From Azomonas tarimensis (GTDB lineage Bacteria; Pseudomonadota; Gammaproteobacteria; Pseudomonadales; Pseudomonadaceae): a DNA stretch of 64,000 nucleotides. This document shows, piece after piece, positions 1-8,955 of the stretch. The stretch is from positions 62,001 through 126,000 of the forward strand of contig NZ_JBHRXZ010000001.1 of NCBI RefSeq assembly GCF_042648805.1, written 5' to 3'. Position numbers and translations under genes: made by a program. Positions within the stretch are counted from its first letter, which is position 1, and each line of letters opens with the position of its first letter. The notes beneath the pieces were generated by a model. The model did not search any database. It saw nothing but the letters and a program-made list of their open reading frames with translations, and had not been told where the DNA came from.

Positions 1-108
1 CCCTATGCGGCAACCATCCTGGTGCTGGTGCTGCTCTCGCGCGACGCGGTCCGCACCCGGCTGTACGCCCCGGTATCGCTGGGCCAGCCATGGAAGGCCG
101 GGCATTGA
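1..108 (+). CDS. ABC transporter permease, C-terminal fragment
   Basis: The last 35 codons of a gene that begins before the window are open from base 1 to a TGA at 106-108. They encode a hydrophobic stretch (AATILVLVLL) followed by a short polar tail ending QPWKAGH. This tail is what I recall at the end of permeases of the BMP-type nucleoside/purine ABC transporters. The BMP-type binding protein downstream and the surrounding purine-breakdown genes agree with a permease subunit of a purine importer in the inner membrane. The identification rests on a short fragment and on context. Confidence 0.6.
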   Translation, partial: PYAATILVLVLLSRDAVRTRLYAPVSLGQPWKAGH

Positions 109-227
109 AGTTCCCAGCAGGCAAGCGGGTGCCGGTGCGTCTGTTCCGCCATGAGGCAGGGCAGATCCGCCTGCCCGTCTCTGGCGCGCTATGCTAGCGC
201 CCCAACCATCCTCATCGGAGCGCATCC

Positions 228-905
228 ATGACACGAACCGCACTGATCATCGGCGCCTCGCGGGGTCTCGGTCTCGGCCTGGCGAAGGAGTTTCACGCCC
301 AGGGCTGGGAGCTGACCGCGACCGTGCGCAACCCCGCCCACGCCGACGAACTGCGTGCATTGCCGGGCGTTATAGTGGAGACGCTGGACATCACCGACCC
401 GGCCAGCCGCGAAGCACTGGCGGGACGCCTGGCGGGTCGTCGTTTCGACCTGCTCTACATCAATGCAGGCATCTCCGGCCCCGGCCATCACCAGCCCGCC
501 CAGGCCACCCGTGACGAGCTCGGCGAGCTGTTTCTCACCAATGCCGTGGCGCCGATCCAGACCGCCGAACAGCTCTTGCCGCTGGTGGATCCGCAGACGG
601 GCGTGATCGTCTTCATGAGTTCGGTGATGGGCAGCGTCGAGCTTGGCCCTGGCATGGGCATGCCGCTGTACGGGGCGAGCAAGGCCGCTCTCAACCATCT
701 GGCCCGCAACTTCGCGCGCGGCCTGGAAGGCACCCCGCTCACCGTCCTGCTCATGCACCCGGGCTGGGTGAAAACCAATATGGGCGGCGCCGAAGCCCCG
801 CTGGATGTGCAGACCAGTTGCCGCGGTTTAGTCGACCAGGTGAGCCAGGCATCCGGAGGCGGCGTGCGCTTCGTCGACTGGCAAGGCCAGACGTTGCCCC
901 TGTAA
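228..905 (+). CDS. SDR family NAD(P)-dependent oxidoreductase
   Basis: This is a 225-residue classical-type short-chain dehydrogenase/reductase. The cofactor motif GASRGLG lies at residues 9-15, NAG at 79-81, Asn105, a serine pair at 131-132 and the catalytic YGASK (Tyr148, Lys152) follow in the usual order, so it should be active. The protein is slightly short for the family (about 250) and lacks an extended substrate loop. The substrate cannot be told from sequence. It sits on the same strand between the transporter fragment and 8-oxoguanine deaminase, but the gaps (about 120 and 150 bases) leave open whether it belongs to the purine operon. Confidence 0.85.
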   Translation: MTRTALIIGASRGLGLGLAKEFHAQGWELTATVRNPAHADELRALPGVIVETLDITDPASREALAGRLAGRRFDLLYINAGISGPGHHQPAQATRDELGELFLTNAVAPIQTAEQLLPLVDPQTGVIVFMSSVMGSVELGPGMGMPLYGASKAALNHLARNFARGLEGTPLTVLLMHPGWVKTNMGGAEAPLDVQTSCRGLVDQVSQASGGGVRFVDWQGQTLPL

Positions 906-1053
906 AGCGCCTTGCAGGCGCGGCCCCGGCCTGAAAAAGCCATGACAGCCGCGCCTGGCTTCGCTATCTTTCCGCCGCGCTTCGGCGCCCCTGGATCAGC
1001 AGACAGGGCATAACTGAGCTGGCTTTTCTTCCATAACCTTAGGAGAGCCGGCC

Positions 1054-2409
1054 ATGCCCGCGTCCCGCCTCTGGATCAAGAATCCGCTCGCCCTTTTCAC
1101 CGCCAACGATCAAGACGCCGCCGGCGGGCTGGTCATCGAAAACGACCGTATCGTCGAGCTGCTCGGCGTCGGACAGTCGCCGGCCAGCCCGGTCGATCAC
1201 AGCTTCGATGCGCGGGAGCATGTCGTCCTGCCGGGGCTGATCAACACCCACCATCATTTCTACCAGACCCTCACCCGCGCCTGGGCGCCGGTGGTGAACG
1301 AGCCGCTGTTTCCCTGGCTGACGACACTTTACCCGGTCTGGGCACGGCTGACCCCTGAACAGCTGGCGCTGGCCACCCGGGTCGCCCTGGCCGAACTGCT
1401 GCTTTCGGGCTGTACCACGGCGGCGGACCACCACTACCTGTTCCCCGGTGGCATGGAGCAGGCCATTGATGTGCAGGTAGAGGAAGTCCAGGCGCTGGGC
1501 ATGCGCGCCCTGCTGACGCGCGGCTCCATGAGCCTGGGCGAAGCCGACGGCGGCTTGCCACCCCAGCAGACGGTGCAGAGCGGCGAGGCCATTCTCGAAG
1601 ACAGCCGGCGCCTGATCGAGCGTTATCACCAGCGCGGCGAGGGCGCAAGGATCCAGATCGCCCTGGCACCCTGCTCGCCCTTCTCAGTGACGCCGGACAT
1701 CATGCGCGCCAGTGCGCAGCTGGCCGAGCAGCTGGACGTGCGTCTGCATACCCATCTGGCCGAAACCCTCGACGAGGAAGCCTTCTGCCTTCAGCGCTTC
1801 GGCATGCGCACCGTGGACTATCTCGAAAGCGTCGGCTGGCTTGGCCCGCGTACCTGGCTGGCCCATGGCATCCATTTCGACGAAGCGGAAATCGCCCGGC
1901 TCGGCGCTGCCGGCACCGGCATCTGCCACTGTCCCAGCTCCAACATGCGCCTGGCCTCGGGCATTTGCCCCACGGTCGACCTGGAGCTCGCCGGCGCGCC
2001 CATCGGGCTGGGCGTCGACGGCTCGGCGTCGAACGACGGCTCGAACCTGATCCTCGAAGCGCGCCAGGCCCTGTACCTGCAGCGCCTGCGCTACGGCGCC
2101 CGGGAAATCACGCCACAGCGGGCGCTGGGCTGGGCCACTCGCGGCTCGGCGCACTTGCTGGGCCGCTCCGACCTGGGCGAGCTGGCGGTGGGCAAGCAGG
2201 CGGATCTCGCTCTGTTCAAGCTCGACGAGCTGCGCTTCTCCGGCAGCCACGACCCGCTCTCGGCGCTGCTGCTCTGCGGCGCGGACAAGGCCGACCGAGT
2301 GATGATAGGCGGACGCTGGCGGGTGGTGGATGGGCAGATCGAGGGGCTGGACCTGCAGGGCTTGATCGCCGATCACAGCCAGGCGGCACGCACCTTACTC
2401 GGAGTCTGA
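1054..2409 (+). CDS. 8-oxoguanine deaminase (amidohydrolase superfamily)
   Basis: A 451-residue metal-dependent amidohydrolase of the TrzN/AtzA/8-oxoguanine deaminase branch. Metal ligands are in the expected places: NTHHHF at residues 64-69, HTH at 232-234, AHGIH near 270-274 and the catalytic Asp322 in GVDGSASND. The closest protein I know is P. aeruginosa Pa0142, which converts 8-oxoguanine to urate plus ammonia. Position in a guanine/xanthine degradation cluster supports this over the s-triazine hydrolases of the same family. The start has a good ribosome site (AGGAG about 8 bases upstream). Isocytosine or a related base remains a possible substrate. Confidence 0.85.
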   Translation: MPASRLWIKNPLALFTANDQDAAGGLVIENDRIVELLGVGQSPASPVDHSFDAREHVVLPGLINTHHHFYQTLTRAWAPVVNEPLFPWLTTLYPVWARLTPEQLALATRVALAELLLSGCTTAADHHYLFPGGMEQAIDVQVEEVQALGMRALLTRGSMSLGEADGGLPPQQTVQSGEAILEDSRRLIERYHQRGEGARIQIALAPCSPFSVTPDIMRASAQLAEQLDVRLHTHLAETLDEEAFCLQRFGMRTVDYLESVGWLGPRTWLAHGIHFDEAEIARLGAAGTGICHCPSSNMRLASGICPTVDLELAGAPIGLGVDGSASNDGSNLILEARQALYLQRLRYGAREITPQRALGWATRGSAHLLGRSDLGELAVGKQADLALFKLDELRFSGSHDPLSALLLCGADKADRVMIGGRWRVVDGQIEGLDLQGLIADHSQAARTLLGV

Positions 2410-2705
2410 CGCCAGCGGCTGGCAGCTCGAGGCTGAACGAAAGGCAATCCGGGCTTGGCGCAACTTCCAAGCAGCGATGAGGGCGTTCCCATCCCCGTTC
2501 AGCCTCCAGCGGCTCTTTGTGCGCACCAGAATCAGGCACGCTCACCCCTTCGCGCACCAGCCGCGGGCCCCTGCCGAAGCCACACAACATGGGCGCTGGC
2601 ACGTTTTCCGCAGTTTCTGTAGATTCTGTCCAGTTGGTCAGCTTTTTGCAGAATCAGGGCAGCCGACACGGCCCCGTATAACCGACAACTGGAGCGTCAC
2701 CCGAA
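2410..2705. other. Intergenic stretch with inverted repeat
   Basis: Nearly 300 bases without a gene. GAGGCTGAACG (2430-2440) is matched by its inverse CGTTCAGCCTC (2497-2507), one of several such dyads in this window (see 3798-3861 and 42789-42855). The rest probably carries the promoter of the binding-protein gene, but I could not identify convincing -35/-10 boxes. A GGAG lies 9 bases before the downstream ATG. Confidence 0.45.
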
Positions 2706-3788
2706 ATGCAGAAGAAACCTCGCAATATGCTGCTGCGTACCCTGGCCGCCGCCATCGGCCTGAGCACTGCCCTGACCGCCGTCGCCGCCGATCCGCTCAA
2801 GGTCGGCTTCGTCTACGTCGGGCCGATAGGCGACCATGGCTGGACCTACCAGCACGACCAGGGCCGGCTGATGCTGGAAAAGGAGCTGGGTGACAAGATC
2901 CAGACCAGCTTTGTCGAGAACGTGGCCGAGGGTGCAGATGCCGAGCGGGTGATTCGCAACATGGCCCGAGGTGGCCACGAGCTGATCTTCACCACCTCCT
3001 TTGGCTACATGAACCCCACCGTCAAGGTCGCCAGCCAGTTTCCCGAGGTGACCTTCGAGCACGCCACCGGCTACAAGCAGACCGACAATGTCGGCACCTA
3101 CCTGTCGCGTACCTATGAAGGCCGCTACGTCGGCGGCTTCCTCGCGGCGAAGATGACCAAGAGCAAGAAGGTCGGCTATGTCGCTTCTTTCCCGATTCCG
3201 GAAGTGATCCGCGATATCAACGCCATCCAGCTGGCCCTGGACAAGTACAACCCGGGCACCGAGATGCGTGTGGTGTGGGTCAACTCCTGGTTCGATCCGG
3301 GCAAGGAATCCGATGCCGCCAACGCGCTGATCGACCAGGGCGTGGACGTGATCTTCCAGCACACCGACAGTCCCGCGCCGATCCAGACCGCCGAGCGCCG
3401 TGGCGTCTATGCGGTGGGTTACGCCTCCGACATGCAGCATTTCGGGCCGAAGTCGGTGCTCACCTCCATCGTCAACAACTGGGGGCCGCACTACGTCAAG
3501 TCCACCCAGGCGGTAATCGACGGCAACTGGGAGCCGCAGGACTACTGGGGTGGCATCGCTGAAGACACCGTGCAGCTGCCGATCAGCAACCTGGTCCCGG
3601 CTGAGGTGAAAGCCGAAGCCGAAGAGATCATCGCCAGCATCCGCAGCGGCGAGTTCCACCCCTTCACCGGCCCCATTGTTGACCAGAGCGGGCAAGAGCG
3701 CCTCGCCGAGGGCGTCTCGGCCACCAACGCCGAACTGGCCTCAATGGACTACTACGTGCAGAACGTGAAAGCCGAGCTGCCCAGATAA
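2706..3788 (+). CDS. BMP family ABC transporter substrate-binding protein
   Basis: A 360-residue periplasmic binding protein of the basic membrane protein (BMP/PnrA-like) family. Residues 1-28 form a Sec signal peptide (basic start, hydrophobic LAAAIGLSTALTAVA, cleavage before ADPLKV). There is no lipobox cysteine, so the protein should be soluble in the periplasm, unlike many BMP lipoproteins. The mature start KVGFVYVGPIGDHGWTYQHD is the family signature. BMP proteins bind nucleosides or purines and deliver them to a two-permease ABC transporter, one of whose subunits probably ends at the left edge of the window. The exact ligand (guanosine, xanthine or another purine) is inferred from the neighbours. 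Confidence 0.88.
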   Translation: MQKKPRNMLLRTLAAAIGLSTALTAVAADPLKVGFVYVGPIGDHGWTYQHDQGRLMLEKELGDKIQTSFVENVAEGADAERVIRNMARGGHELIFTTSFGYMNPTVKVASQFPEVTFEHATGYKQTDNVGTYLSRTYEGRYVGGFLAAKMTKSKKVGYVASFPIPEVIRDINAIQLALDKYNPGTEMRVVWVNSWFDPGKESDAANALIDQGVDVIFQHTDSPAPIQTAERRGVYAVGYASDMQHFGPKSVLTSIVNNWGPHYVKSTQAVIDGNWEPQDYWGGIAEDTVQLPISNLVPAEVKAEAEEIIASIRSGEFHPFTGPIVDQSGQERLAEGVSATNAELASMDYYVQNVKAELPR

Positions 3789-3797
3789 GGCAAGAAC

Positions 3798-3861
3798 CGC
3801 TGGAGGCTGAAGGCCGGAAAGCTGAACGGAACCTTGTTCGTACAGCCTCCAGCCTCCGGCG
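3798..3861. repeat. Intergenic imperfect palindrome (GCTGGAGGCTGAA family)
   Basis: TGGAGGCTG (3801-3809) and CAGCCTCCA (3843-3851) form a dyad, with GGCTGAAGG / GCTGAACGG heptad-like steps in between. It lies in the gap after the binding-protein gene. Related dyads occur at 2430-2507, 42789-42855 and about 61200-61275, so this looks like a dispersed intergenic repeat and could form an mRNA hairpin. Confidence 0.5.
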
Positions 3862-3895
3862 CTGTTATCGAAAACCAAATGCACGAGCCCGCAGA

Positions 3896-4867
3896 ATGAC
3901 CACTCTCCCTCTCATCGACATCGCCCCGCTCTACCAGACCGACGAAGCCGGCCACCTCGAAGTGGCGCGGCAAATCGATGCGGCCTGTCGCGAGTGGGGT
4001 TTTTTCTACATTCAAGGGCATTCGATCAGCGCCGAACGACTCGCGCAGCTGAGCGACTACGCCCGACGCTTTTTCGGCCAGCCTGCCGAGCGCAAGCTGG
4101 CGATCGACATCACCCGCAGTGCCCATCATCGCGGCTACGGCGCGGTCGCCACAGAACAACTCGACCCCAACGAGCCCTGCGACCTCAAGGAAACCTTCGA
4201 CATGGGTTTTCACATGAGCGCCGATCATCCGCAGGTACTCGCCGGCCAGCCCCTGCGCGGGCCGAACCGGCACCCCGATCTGGACGGCTGGGCCGAGCTG
4301 ATGGAAACCCATTACCGCGACATGCACGAGCTGGCCTGCACCCTGCTGCGGGCCGTCACCCTGGCTTTGGGCATCGAGCGCGACTTTTTCGACAAGCGCT
4401 TCGTCGAGCCCATCAGTGTGTTCCGCATGATCCACTACCCGCCGCGCAGCACCGCCAGCAGCATCGACCAGAAGGGCGCCGGCGCCCATACCGACTATGG
4501 TTGCGTGACGTTGCTGCACCAGGACGCGGCCGGCGGCCTGCAAGTGCAGAATGTGCGCGGCGAATGGATCGACGCGCCGCCTCTCGAGGGCACCTTCGTG
4601 GTGAACATCGGCGACATGATGGCACGCTGGAGCAACGACCGTTACAAGTCGACGCCGCATCGGGTCATCAGTCCGCTGGGCGTGGATCGCTACTCGATGC
4701 CGTTCTTCGCCGAACCGCACCCGGATACCCTGATCAGCTGCCTGCCCGGCTGCCACACCCCCGACAATCCACCGAAATACGCCCCGGTGACCGCCAGCGA
4801 TTATCTGCTGTCGCGCTTCGCCGACACCTATGCCTACCGCCGGGCAGAGCAGGCCACCGCCGGCTGA
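3896..4867 (+). CDS. Isopenicillin N synthase-like 2-oxoglutarate/Fe(II) oxygenase
   Basis: A 323-residue non-haem iron oxygenase with an N-terminal DIOX_N-like half and a C-terminal double-stranded beta-helix. The iron triad is visible: H198 and D200 (GAHTDYG) and H255 (STPHRV), followed by an RYSMPFF segment that carries the conserved arginine-serine pair for 2-oxoglutarate. The family hydroxylates or desaturates small molecules. A homologue lies near purine genes in P. aeruginosa (PA0147, as I recall). Flanked here by the purine binding protein and xdhA, it probably acts on a purine or a breakdown product; the substrate is unknown. Confidence 0.8.
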   Translation: MTTLPLIDIAPLYQTDEAGHLEVARQIDAACREWGFFYIQGHSISAERLAQLSDYARRFFGQPAERKLAIDITRSAHHRGYGAVATEQLDPNEPCDLKETFDMGFHMSADHPQVLAGQPLRGPNRHPDLDGWAELMETHYRDMHELACTLLRAVTLALGIERDFFDKRFVEPISVFRMIHYPPRSTASSIDQKGAGAHTDYGCVTLLHQDAAGGLQVQNVRGEWIDAPPLEGTFVVNIGDMMARWSNDRYKSTPHRVISPLGVDRYSMPFFAEPHPDTLISCLPGCHTPDNPPKYAPVTASDYLLSRFADTYAYRRAEQATAG

Positions 4868-4936
4868 CCCGACATCAGCGGACGGTTATGCTGAAAGGGC
4901 CGTTCGGACCAGACAATACGAGACTGCGGAGGCTCC

Positions 4937-6388
4937 TTGATCCAGTTTCTCCTGAACCGCGAGCTGCGCACCGAGCGTGACCTCGACCCCAACCTGACGG
5001 TACTGGAGTACCTGCGCCGCCATCTGGGCCGTACCGGCACCAAGGAAGGTTGCGCCTCGGGCGACTGCGGCGCCTGTACTGTGGTACTTGGCGAGCTGGA
5101 AGTGCGTGACGGCGCCGAACGGGTGCGCTATCGCACGCTGAATAGCTGCCTCACCTTTGTCGCCGCCCTGCATGGCCGGCAGCTCATTAGCGTCGAAGAC
5201 CTCTCTCACCAGGGCCGCCTGCACAGCGTGCAGAGCGCCATGGTCGACTGCCACGGCTCGCAATGCGGCTTCTGCACGCCCGGCTTCGTGATGAGCCTGT
5301 TCGCCCTGCAAAAGAATGTCGATGGCTACGACCGTGAGCGCACCCTGGAAGCGCTGGCCGGCAACCTGTGTCGCTGCACCGGCTACCGGCCGATCATGGA
5401 GGCAGCCGAGCAGGCCTGCGGCCGACGCGAAAGCGACGCCTTCGATGCATTCGAGGCCGAGACGGTGACGCGGCTGAAGGAGATTCTGCCGCGCGAGTCC
5501 ACCGCTTTAGGCGCTGGCGCAAATCAGTGCCATCTGCCGATGACCGTGGCCGATCTGGCCGACCTCTACGCCGCGCATCCTGACGCCCGGCTGCTGGCTG
5601 GCGGCACCGACCTGGCGCTCGAGGTGACTCAGTTCCATCGCCCGCTGCCGCTGATGATCTATGTCGGCCATGTCGCTGACATGAAGGGCATCACCACCAC
5701 CGACACGCACCTGGAGATCGGCTCCGCCACCTCGCTGACCGACTGCTACGCCGCCCTCAGCGCCGAGTATCCGGATTTCGGCGAACTGCTGCACCGCTTC
5801 GCCTCCCAGCAGATCCGCAACCAGGGCACCCTCGGCGGCAATATCGGCAACGCCTCGCCCATCGGCGACGCGCCGCCACTGCTGATCGCCCTGGGCAGCG
5901 AAATCGTCCTGCGCAAGGGCAAGGACACCCGGACACTGCCGCTCGAGGACTATTTCGTCGACTATCGCGTCACCGCCCGGCAGAGCGGCGAGTTCATCGA
6001 GCGCATCCGCGTCCCGCGCCCTGCCGGCAACGGCGCCTTCCGTGCCTACAAGATTTCCAAGCGCCTCGACGATGACATCTCGGCCGTCTGCGCCGCCTTC
6101 AACCTGACCCTTGAGAGCGGCACGGTGACCGATGCCCGCATCGCCTTCGGCGGCATGGCGGCGATTCCGAAGCGGGCCGCCTCCTGCGAGGCCGCATTGA
6201 TAGGCCAGCCGTTCAGCGAGGCCTGCGTCGAGAGCGCTTGCGCCGCGCTGGCCAACGACTTCACCCCACTGACGGATTTTCGCGCCAGCCGCGAGTACCG
6301 CCTGCTCACCGCGCAGAACCTGCTGCGCAAGTGCTTCATCGAACTGACCACGCCTGATCTGGCGACCCGGGTGACCGCCTATGCTTAA
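4937..6388 (+). CDS. xdhA: Xanthine dehydrogenase small subunit (2Fe-2S and FAD)
   Basis: A 483-residue small subunit that passes electrons from the molybdenum centre to NAD+. An N-terminal plant-type 2Fe-2S domain (CASGDCGACT near residues 37-46), then a second 2Fe-2S domain (CGFCTPG and CRCTGYR), then an FAD domain (LLAGGTDLALEV, GGNIGNASPIGD). It starts at a TTG codon placed 5 bases after GGAGG; no ATG in frame would preserve the ferredoxin N-terminus. The end overlaps the start of xdhB by 8 bases, so the two subunits are translationally coupled and made in equal amounts. Confidence 0.96.
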   Translation: MIQFLLNRELRTERDLDPNLTVLEYLRRHLGRTGTKEGCASGDCGACTVVLGELEVRDGAERVRYRTLNSCLTFVAALHGRQLISVEDLSHQGRLHSVQSAMVDCHGSQCGFCTPGFVMSLFALQKNVDGYDRERTLEALAGNLCRCTGYRPIMEAAEQACGRRESDAFDAFEAETVTRLKEILPRESTALGAGANQCHLPMTVADLADLYAAHPDARLLAGGTDLALEVTQFHRPLPLMIYVGHVADMKGITTTDTHLEIGSATSLTDCYAALSAEYPDFGELLHRFASQQIRNQGTLGGNIGNASPIGDAPPLLIALGSEIVLRKGKDTRTLPLEDYFVDYRVTARQSGEFIERIRVPRPAGNGAFRAYKISKRLDDDISAVCAAFNLTLESGTVTDARIAFGGMAAIPKRAASCEAALIGQPFSEACVESACAALANDFTPLTDFRASREYRLLTAQNLLRKCFIELTTPDLATRVTAYA

Positions 6389-8765
6389 ACCACGCATGAC
6401 CGAGGAAGAAGTTGCCGAGCTGTATCGGCAGGATCTGGTCACCGGTGTCGGACGCAGCGTAAAGCATGAAAGCGCGGCCAAACACGTCACCGGCGAAGCA
6501 CAGTACATCGACGACCGACTGGAATTTCCCAACCAGCTCCATGTTCACGCACGACTGTCCGAGCGCGCCCATGCACGGATTTTGAGAATCGATACCACGC
6601 CCTGCTACGCCATTGCCGGCGTAGCCATCGCCGTCACCGCCGCCGACGTGCCCGGCCAACTGGATATCGGCCCGGTGTTCGCCGGCGACCCGCTGCTGGC
6701 CGACGAAACCGTGCAGTATGTGGGCCAGCCGGTGCTGGCGGTCGCCGCGAATACACCCGAGGCGGCGCGTCGGGCGGCCATGGCCGCAATCATCGAGTAC
6801 GAGGATCTGGAGCCCGTGCTGGATGTAAGAGAAGCGCTCAGGCGCAAGCACTTCGTGCTCGACAGCCATGTGCAACAGCGCGGCAACCTGGCCAACGCCC
6901 ATGGTCATGCCCGCCATCGCCTCAAGGGCAGCCTCGAAGTGGGCGGTCAGGAGCATTTCTATCTCGAGACCCAGGTGTCGGCCGTGCTGCCCACCGAGGA
7001 CGGGGGGATGATTGTCTACTGCTCGACGCAGAACCCCACCGAGATTCAGAAGCTGGTCGGTGAAGTGCTAGGCGTGCCGATGAACCGCATCGTCGTCGAC
7101 ATGCGCCGGATGGGCGGTGGCTTTGGCGGCAAGGAGACCCAGGCGTCCTTTCCCGCCTGCCTGTGCGCGGTGGTCGCGCGCCTGACCGGGCGCCCGACCA
7201 AGATGCGCCTGGCCCGCGCCGACGACATGGCCATCACCGGCAAGCGCCACCCCTTTCTCATCGATTATGACGTGGGCCATGACGACGAAGGCCGCCTTCA
7301 GGGTGTGCACATCGTCTACGCCGGTAATTGCGGCTACTCGCCGGATCTTTCCGGGGCCATCGTCGACCGCGCCATGTTCCATGCCGACAATGCCTACTAT
7401 CTGGGCGATGCGCTGATCGAAGGTCACCGCTGCAAGACCAACACCGCCTCCAACACCGCCTTCCGCGGCTTCGGCGGTCCCCAGGGGATGATGGCCATCG
7501 AGGAAATCATGGACGCCATCGCCCGGTCCCTGGGCAAGGACCCGCTGGAAATCCGCAAGCTCAACTACTACGGCAAGACCGAGCGCAACGAGACCCACTA
7601 CTACCAGACCGTCGAACACAACCTGCTCGAGGAAATGACCGCCGAGCTCGAGGCCAGCAGTGAATACACAGGTCGTCGCGAGGAGATCCGCAGGTTCAAC
7701 GCCTCCAGCCCGATCCTCAAGCGCGGCCTGGCGCTGACACCGGTGAAGTTCGGCATCAGCTTCACTTCCAGCTTTCTCAACCAGGGCGGCGCGCTGGTAC
7801 ACATCTATACCGACGGCAGTATCCACCTGAACCATGGCGGCACCGAGATGGGCCAGGGCCTGAATACCAAGGTGGCGCAAGTGGTAGCCGAGGTGTTCCA
7901 GGTCGACATCGGTCGCATCCAGATCACCGCGACCAACACCGACAAGGTGCCCAACACCTCGCCCACGGCGGCATCCAGCGGCACCGACCTCAACGGCAAG
8001 GCGGCGCAGAACGCCGCCGAGAAGATCAAGGACAGGCTGGTGAGCTTTGCCGCCGGACACTTCGACGTAGCGGAAAGCGACATACAGTTCCGCAACGGCC
8101 AGGTACGCGCCGGTGACAAGTACATCACCTTCGAGCAACTGATCACCCTGGCCTACGTCGGCCAGGTATCGCTTTCGGCCACCGGCTTCTACAAGACGCC
8201 GAAGATCCATTACGACCGCAGCCGGGCGCGCGGCCGGCCGTTCTATTATTTCGCCTTTGGCGTGGCCTGCTCCGAAGTGGTGGTCGACACTCTCACCGGA
8301 GAGTACAGATTGCTGCGTGCCGATATCCTCCACGACGTGGGCGCCTCGCTGAACCCGGCCATCGACATCGGCCAGGTGGAAGGCGGCTTTGTCCAGGGCA
8401 TGGGCTGGCTCACCACCGAGGAGCTGGTGTGGAACGATGGCGGCAAGTTGATGACCGCCGGCCCGGCCAGCTACAAGATCCCGGCGGTGGCCGACGTGCC
8501 ACTGGACCTGCGCGTGAAGCTGGTGGAGAACCGCAAGAACCCCGAAGACACAGTGTTCCACTCCAAGGCCGTGGGCGAACCACCGTTCATGCTCGGCATC
8601 TCGGTGTGGTGCGCCATCAAGGATGCGGTGGCGAGCGTGGCGGATTATCGCGTGCAACCAGAGATCGATGCCCCGGCCACGCCGGAACGGGTGTTGTGGG
8701 GGGTGGAGCAGATGAAGGCGTGGCTAGAGACCGACCCGCCGCCACCCGAAAGCCCACCGCTGTAG
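6381..8765 (+). CDS. xdhB: Xanthine dehydrogenase large (molybdopterin) subunit
   Basis: A 794-residue catalytic subunit that oxidises hypoxanthine and xanthine to urate at a molybdenum-pterin cofactor. Signature segments are present: GGGFGGKE near residues 240-247, FRGFGGPQGM near 360-369 and the AVGEPPFMLG segment near 730, which holds the catalytic glutamate. The length matches bacterial XdhB (about 780-800). It overlaps xdhA and is followed by xdhC, the maturation factor. Its TAG stop lies at the edge of a REP palindrome, so the C-terminal proline-rich tail (DPPPPESPPL) abuts the repeat. Confidence 0.96.
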   Translation: MLKPRMTEEEVAELYRQDLVTGVGRSVKHESAAKHVTGEAQYIDDRLEFPNQLHVHARLSERAHARILRIDTTPCYAIAGVAIAVTAADVPGQLDIGPVFAGDPLLADETVQYVGQPVLAVAANTPEAARRAAMAAIIEYEDLEPVLDVREALRRKHFVLDSHVQQRGNLANAHGHARHRLKGSLEVGGQEHFYLETQVSAVLPTEDGGMIVYCSTQNPTEIQKLVGEVLGVPMNRIVVDMRRMGGGFGGKETQASFPACLCAVVARLTGRPTKMRLARADDMAITGKRHPFLIDYDVGHDDEGRLQGVHIVYAGNCGYSPDLSGAIVDRAMFHADNAYYLGDALIEGHRCKTNTASNTAFRGFGGPQGMMAIEEIMDAIARSLGKDPLEIRKLNYYGKTERNETHYYQTVEHNLLEEMTAELEASSEYTGRREEIRRFNASSPILKRGLALTPVKFGISFTSSFLNQGGALVHIYTDGSIHLNHGGTEMGQGLNTKVAQVVAEVFQVDIGRIQITATNTDKVPNTSPTAASSGTDLNGKAAQNAAEKIKDRLVSFAAGHFDVAESDIQFRNGQVRAGDKYITFEQLITLAYVGQVSLSATGFYKTPKIHYDRSRARGRPFYYFAFGVACSEVVVDTLTGEYRLLRADILHDVGASLNPAIDIGQVEGGFVQGMGWLTTEELVWNDGGKLMTAGPASYKIPAVADVPLDLRVKLVENRKNPEDTVFHSKAVGEPPFMLGISVWCAIKDAVASVADYRVQPEIDAPATPERVLWGVEQMKAWLETDPPPPESPPL

Positions 8766-8827
8766 CAACGAGCTCGCTCGCGAGCTTTATGACGTCCGCC
8801 CCATTCGCGAGCAAGCTCGCTCCTACG
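8762..8827. repeat. REP palindrome 1
   Basis: An extragenic palindrome of the common Pseudomonas type: left arm GTAGCAACGAGCTCGCTCGC, a roughly 20-base spacer, and right arm TTCGCGAGCAAGCTCGCTCC followed by TAC. The left arm is slightly degenerate compared with the copies at 8869 and 9819. It includes the xdhB stop codon. Such elements can act as mRNA stabilisers or as gyrase/RAYT targets; no RAYT transposase is seen in this window. Confidence 0.88.
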
Positions 8828-8868
8828 ACTAGAGCGAACATCCACATGGCCGAACCCGACCCGAACCC

Positions 8869-8936
8869 GTAGGAGCGAGCTTGCTCGCGAAGCCTTTCAT
8901 GACACCCACCCCGTTCGCGAGCAAGCTCGCTCCTAC
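8869..8936. repeat. REP palindrome 2
   Basis: Near-perfect inverted arms GTAGGAGCGAGCTTGCTCGC and GCGAGCAAGCTCGCTCCTAC around a 28-base spacer. With the copy at 8762 it forms a pair (BIME-like) that fills nearly the whole xdhB-xdhC gap. Open frames reading through it give spurious N-terminal extensions to xdhC. Confidence 0.92.
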
Positions 8937-8955
8937 AAATAGAGCGGAAACCAAG

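Noticed and set aside
1054..2409. Atrazine/triazine hydrolase reading of the amidohydrolase
   Set aside because: The motifs are shared by the family, but the purine neighbourhood and likeness to Pa0142 favour 8-oxoguanine deaminase.
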